A program made the position numbers and the translations under genes. From Sphingomonas chungangi (GTDB taxonomy: Bacteria; Pseudomonadota; Alphaproteobacteria; Sphingomonadales; Sphingomonadaceae), in NCBI RefSeq assembly GCF_013778325.1, contig NZ_JACEIB010000024.1, forward strand, positions 20,437 through 84,436: DNA of 64,000 bases, read 5' to 3'. The notes beneath the pieces are model-generated. The model was not told where the DNA came from, made no database searches, and was given only the letters and a program-made list of their open reading frames with translations. How positions within the stretch are numbered: position 1 is the stretch's first letter; each line of letters opens with the position of its first letter. Of this stretch, positions 61,333 to 64,000 are shown piece by piece.

Positions 61333-61608
61333 ATGAACAACAGTGATCTGGCCGAGCTCGTCGCCGGCGAACATAGCCTGACCAAGACCGACGCGCGCAA
61401 GGTCGTCGATGCGATCTTCGAGGCTGTCGCAGCGGCGGCCGCGAAAGGCGACGAGATCTCGATCAGCGGCTTCGGCAAGTTCAAGGTCAAGGAGAGCGCC
61501 GCACGCGAAGGTCGCAACCCGTCGACCGGGGAAACAATCAAGATCGCGGCGTCGAAGAAGCTAGGCTTCTCGGTCGCCAAGGCGGTCAAAGACAAGCTGA
61601 ACGGCTAA
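61333..61608 (+). CDS. HU family DNA-binding protein
   Basis: A 91-residue nucleoid protein. The N-terminal helices (SDLAELVAGEHSLTKTDARKVVDAIFEAV) and the arm motif GRNPSTGETIKIAASKKLGFSVAKAVKDKL (about 58-87) are those of HU-beta. ISGFGKFKVKESAAREGRNP is the conserved core. It bends DNA and compacts the nucleoid. On a plasmid or island it may also serve replication or silencing. Convergent with the next gene across a GC-rich hairpin. Confidence 0.95.
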   Translation: MNNSDLAELVAGEHSLTKTDARKVVDAIFEAVAAAAAKGDEISISGFGKFKVKESAAREGRNPSTGETIKIAASKKLGFSVAKAVKDKLNG

Positions 61609-61614
61609 ATGTCA

Positions 61615-61641
61615 GACCCGGCGTGCGCGGCGCGCCGGGTC
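61615..61641. repeat. GC-rich hairpin between convergent genes
   Basis: GACCCGGCG (61615-61623) pairs with CGCCGGGTC (61633-61641) around nine bases, directly after the HU stop and reaching the stop of the opposite gene. There is no T-run, so it is a weak or Rho-assisted bidirectional terminator at best. Confidence 0.6.
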
Positions 61642-61936
61642 AAACCGCCTTTGTCTCGTCGTCCGCAACGCTGTCCGGACCGATCCAGAGCAAGGCAAGT
61701 TCATCCGCCGCACTGACCCGTGCCTCGACAGTCGTCCGTCGGTCGGCATGCGGCTGCAAGTCTTCGTCGGAACGCAACCGCCACAGCGTCCCGTCGTCCG
61801 TCTCGAGCATGGCGTAGCGCGGTCCGATGCGGACCAGGCCCGACAGTCGTACGTGGGCGTTGACCGCCGGCCGGCGAGCGCGCCCGGCACTGCCGCGCGG
61901 TACCCGGCGTTTCGGCGAAGATGTCTCGTCACTCAT
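61640..61936 (-). CDS. Small hypothetical protein (DUF5818-like)
   Basis: A 98-residue protein. A basic N-terminus (KRRVPRGSAGRARRP) is followed by a small beta-rich domain: VRLSGLVRIGPRYAMLETDDGTLWRLRSDEDLQPHADRRTTVEARVS. The LETDDGTLWRL core resembles DUF5818-type proteins of sphingomonads, though I hold this loosely. It converges with the HU gene. Function unknown. Confidence 0.5.
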   Translation of the reverse strand: MSDETSSPKRRVPRGSAGRARRPAVNAHVRLSGLVRIGPRYAMLETDDGTLWRLRSDEDLQPHADRRTTVEARVSAADELALLWIGPDSVADDETKAV

Positions 61937-62017
61937 CGATCAAACCTTGCAGCCGGAACCCGATTCGCGCAAATTCGTTCGCAGCATGTTCTCTTTCGAC
62001 GCCGAAGGGGCGATCCT

Positions 62018-62428
62018 GTGATCGAATCCTATCTCGCCACCTATGACTATAATCTTCCACTTCGGGACGCGGAGCGCGACCCGGAGCTGAGCCCGCGCCG
62101 CAGGATGCTCGCTGCGATCGGCTGCCACGTGGCGCTCGACAGCGGTTATTATGATGCCCAATCGCTCGCCGCCGGCCTGCTCGATATTGCTTCGGAGCGA
62201 AACGAGGGCCTTGATGCCGGCCGCAGCGACGCGTCTGAACGATTGCAGGATTTGCTAGCGCGAGATGATCTTGGCTTCCAGAATGCGCTCTATCGGGTGA
62301 TCGCCTTCGCCCCTGCGGCGGACGCAGCGGCCGATATCTGCTGGCTCGCCGATCTGATGCGCCAGCGCGCGGACATGGCGCGCCCGCTCCGCGCAATGGG
62401 GCTCAACCCCACGCTGCCCGACCGTTAA
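62018..62428 (+). CDS. Conserved hypothetical protein
   Basis: A 136-residue helical protein beginning at GTG 62018 (IESYLATYDYNLPLRDAERD). SPRRRMLAAIGCHVALDSGYYDAQSLAAGLLDIASERNEGL and LGFQNALYRVIAFAP look like a compact helical domain. GAAGGGG upstream supports this start; the open frame extends further upstream opposite another gene. I recognise no family. It is divergent from the gene at 61.6-61.9 kb. Confidence 0.55.
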   Translation: MIESYLATYDYNLPLRDAERDPELSPRRRMLAAIGCHVALDSGYYDAQSLAAGLLDIASERNEGLDAGRSDASERLQDLLARDDLGFQNALYRVIAFAPAADAAADICWLADLMRQRADMARPLRAMGLNPTLPDR

Positions 62429-62486
62429 AACTGAGCGGGCAGTGCCGTCCATCCGAACCGATGCTTCGGTCGCGCAGGCTGAACGG

Positions 62487-63034
62487 TCAGAGGCGCGCGG
62501 CAAATCCGGAGATGCGCGCAAGGAGGTCACCGAACGGTGGCTGCTCCCGATAGTAGAGCGCGACGTTCAGTGCGTAGTCGGCTTCGACCAGCAGCCCGTC
62601 CTTCACGCCATCGGGCAAGGGGGTGAGCGAGGGATAGTGCAGGCGGATGCCGGCGCTTTGCATCTAGCCATCGTCGAGGGCGTTGTCCCGCGCGACGCTC
62701 ACGAGGCCCGAGAGTGCGAGCCGAGACCCCAGATCGTCGTAGAATGCGCGACGGGCCTCGACATGGGCCGGCTTGTTCTGGTTGCGCCCGACCGCCAGCT
62801 CGCCATCCGGATGGATCAGGATGTCGATATTCTCCAAAAAGCGATGGATAGTCCTTGGAGAGCGAAGTGCCGCCCTTCAGCTCGAAGCGCAGGCCGAGCT
62901 GCTGGAGAGCCCAGAGCCCATGCCTGATCCGATAGTACTTCTCGACGAGACTGGGATCGATCGACAGGTCGCGCGCCTTGACTTCGATCAGGTCCAGGAA
63001 GTCGGGCTGTCATGCAGGAGGACGAAGCGCGCGG
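62487..63034 (-). pseudogene. AbiEii/AbiGii-type nucleotidyltransferase toxin, decayed
   Basis: Pieces of a nucleotidyltransferase toxin lie in different frames. TARFVLLHDSP is followed after a frameshift by FLDLIEVKARDLSIDPSLVEKYY and FELKGGTSLSKDY. After another shift comes FLENIDILIHPDGELAVGRNQNKPAHVEARRAFYDDLG. A TAG stop then interrupts before MQSAGIRLHYPSLTPLPDGVKDGLLVEADYA, and the sequence ends early at 62487. The KGGTSL and D-x-D (IDIL) active-site motifs are recognisable. At least two frameshifts, one nonsense codon and a missing 3' third make it non-functional. Confidence 0.85.
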
Positions 63035-63623
63035 TCAGGCGGGCGCGGCATCGAGCACGGGCGCGAGCAGTCGCCCGGCGCGCGCCGACCCGAAGTCGCG
63101 AACCGCGTGCCAGCCGCTTACAGTCCATCGAGCGCGCCCTTTCGAGCGCACGTGGCAGCACCTCGGTCCGATCCTCCGGCAGCCTGTCGAGATTGTGGAG
63201 CAGGTCGACGAGCAGGACCTCCTGCGACAGCTGCGCCGGCACATTCGCGCGAAGCCGGAAATCGTAGGTTCGTCCGTCGAGACGGAAACGGCCATGGCGG
63301 TTGTGGTTGTCGACCACGGGCTCGTTGTGAAGCTGGGTCGCGCCGACGCCCAGACCATTGAAGGCGTTGGGCGATACCATGAGGAGCGGTCATCGCCCAA
63401 AAAGCTCTTCACGAGCTTCTCGGGACTGGCCGGCGCAGTTGCCGAACCGGGTCTTGCGCCGCACCGCATAGAGTCCAATGGCGACCTTTTCGAGCCGTCC
63501 GTCAGCCAGCAGCTGCTTCAGGTGACGGTCGACAGAGGTCGACCAGCGCGCGAGATCCTTGCGCCGATAGATCTGGCCGGGCCGCAGGTGCCTCGAAAGC
63601 TCCGAGTGTGAAGTCATGGCCAT
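63035..63623 (-). pseudogene. AbiEi-type antitoxin/regulator, decayed
   Basis: The first 70 codons are intact: MTSHSELSRHLRPGQIYRRKDLARWSTSVDRHLKQLLADG shows the winged-helix start of AbiEi/DUF6088 regulators, up to KTRFG. The frame then shifts; PASPEKLVKSFLGDD continues in another frame, and after a further one-base loss VSPNAFNGLGVGATQLHNEPVV in a third. A final shift precedes RDFGSARAGRLLAPVLDAAPA. Corrected, the protein would be about 195 residues. It lies directly upstream of the decayed toxin, matching the order of AbiE systems. Confidence 0.85.
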
Positions 63624-63659
63624 CGTCCTCCAGATAGCCCTTGCCTCAGAAGTGTCCAA

Positions 63660-64000
63660 CTTCTCATTAAAAATTCATGCAAACTGACCGGGCGAGGTCT
63701 GCGCGACATCGACATTCAATGCGGACGCCGCCCCATACGTCTGGGGCCGCAATCGACGCTTCCGCGCTGCTGGTTCGGCGTGATGGGGAATGTTCGTCCA
63801 ACCGGATCTCAAAACCGCTGGCCGCCTGAGGGCGTGATCCGAGGCAGCCGAATTGTCGCGCTCGACATGGGAGGTAATTAGGTGCCGCTCTCTCCGGTCA
63901 GTGCGAGGGGCTTCTAATGGGACACCGCGTAATTGATGTAGCCACCCTCCTGGATGTTACGAAGTCGGAATGCCGCTTCAATGCAGGAGGGTGACCGATG
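63660..64000. other. Right-edge intergenic region, possible mobile-element start
   Basis: This is 341 bp without a recognised gene. The last 60 bp hold an inverted repeat (next entry), and GGAGGGTGACCG leads into an ATG at 63998-64000. A gene, possibly a transposase, probably starts there and is cut by the window end. Confidence 0.4.
63943..63993. repeat. Inverted repeat before the terminal ATG
   Basis: CACCCTCCTG (63943-63952) and CAGGAGGGTG (63984-63993) are exact complements, 31 bases apart. The right arm contains the GGAGG ribosome-binding site of the ATG at 63998, so base pairing in mRNA would hide that site. This is either translational control of the cut-off gene or an operator of its regulator. 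Confidence 0.65.

Overview
The window is GC-rich DNA whose gene content points to an alphaproteobacterium of the Sphingomonadales (Sphingomonas-like). This is inferred from gene families and composition, not from a marker gene. Relevant families include several GMC oxidoreductases, a carotenoid oxygenase, paired Crp/Fnr regulators with small helical proteins, DUF2254, DUF4142, DUF3617, DUF736, DUF6117 and DUF2493, and a Ros/MucR regulator. No rRNA, tRNA, CRISPR array or replication initiator was seen. A conjugation module at 46-57 kb and broken genes suggest a plasmid, or an accessory region joined to one.

Layout. 0-4 kb: membrane proteins (DUF2254, a frameshifted Na+/H+ antiporter, an ArsP/YraQ-type permease). 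4-9.5 kb: carbohydrate genes (SDR, beta-propeller glycosidase-like protein, SMP-30 lactonase, TIM-barrel isomerase, GH15 enzyme). The GH15 gene overlaps cyoA, so it runs directly into the cytochrome bo quinol oxidase operon cyoABCD (9.5-13.4 kb). 13.8-16.7 kb: a YihY/BrkB protein and an L,D-transpeptidase lipoprotein. 16.8-27.2 kb: two dehydrogenase clusters, one on each strand. The minus-strand cluster has a GMC flavoprotein, a gluconate-dehydrogenase-type small subunit, a membrane protein, a ThDP-dependent PoxB-like enzyme and an SDR. The plus-strand cluster has GMC, DoxX, cupin and VOC genes, facing an SMP-30 gene. With the bo oxidase these could feed electrons from sugar, alcohol and pyruvate oxidation to quinone (inference).

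27.8-41.7 kb is a stress and envelope block: GST, DUF3617, DUF2784, carotenoid oxygenase, DUF4142, an ECF sigma gene broken by a frameshift next to an intact anti-sigma gene, and fasciclin with an intrinsic terminator. Next comes a minus-strand operon of eight genes (39.9 to 33.5 kb: SRPBCC, Zn-alcohol dehydrogenase, SDR, hydrolase, flavodoxin-like, catalase-like, a dead SDR, lipocalin). 41.5-46.3 kb holds small regulators: a DksA-type zinc finger, two Crp/Fnr paralogues (one behind an FNR-like box), a single-domain response regulator and a thioesterase.

46.2-57.2 kb is the conjugation module. Four overlapping minus-strand genes encode a ribbon-helix-helix protein, a coupling protein, a MobF relaxase-helicase and a lytic transglycosylase. 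To the right lies an inverted-repeat-rich candidate oriT, then a probable leading region: TraC/TraD-like protein, two DUF2493 paralogues, DUF6117, zinc ribbon, DUF736 and a MucR-like regulator without an intact zinc site. Upstream of the first DUF2493 gene sit two copies of an ~86-nt element. Each folds into a four-way junction whose stems are kept while their sequences differ. This is the most novel signal in the window. No type IV secretion channel genes are present here.

57.3-64 kb: EamA and MgtC genes overlapping tail to tail, a cupin, an SRPBCC protein, an HU protein, several small unknown proteins, a decayed AbiEi/AbiEii toxin-antitoxin pair, and at the right edge an inverted repeat leading into a gene cut by the window end.
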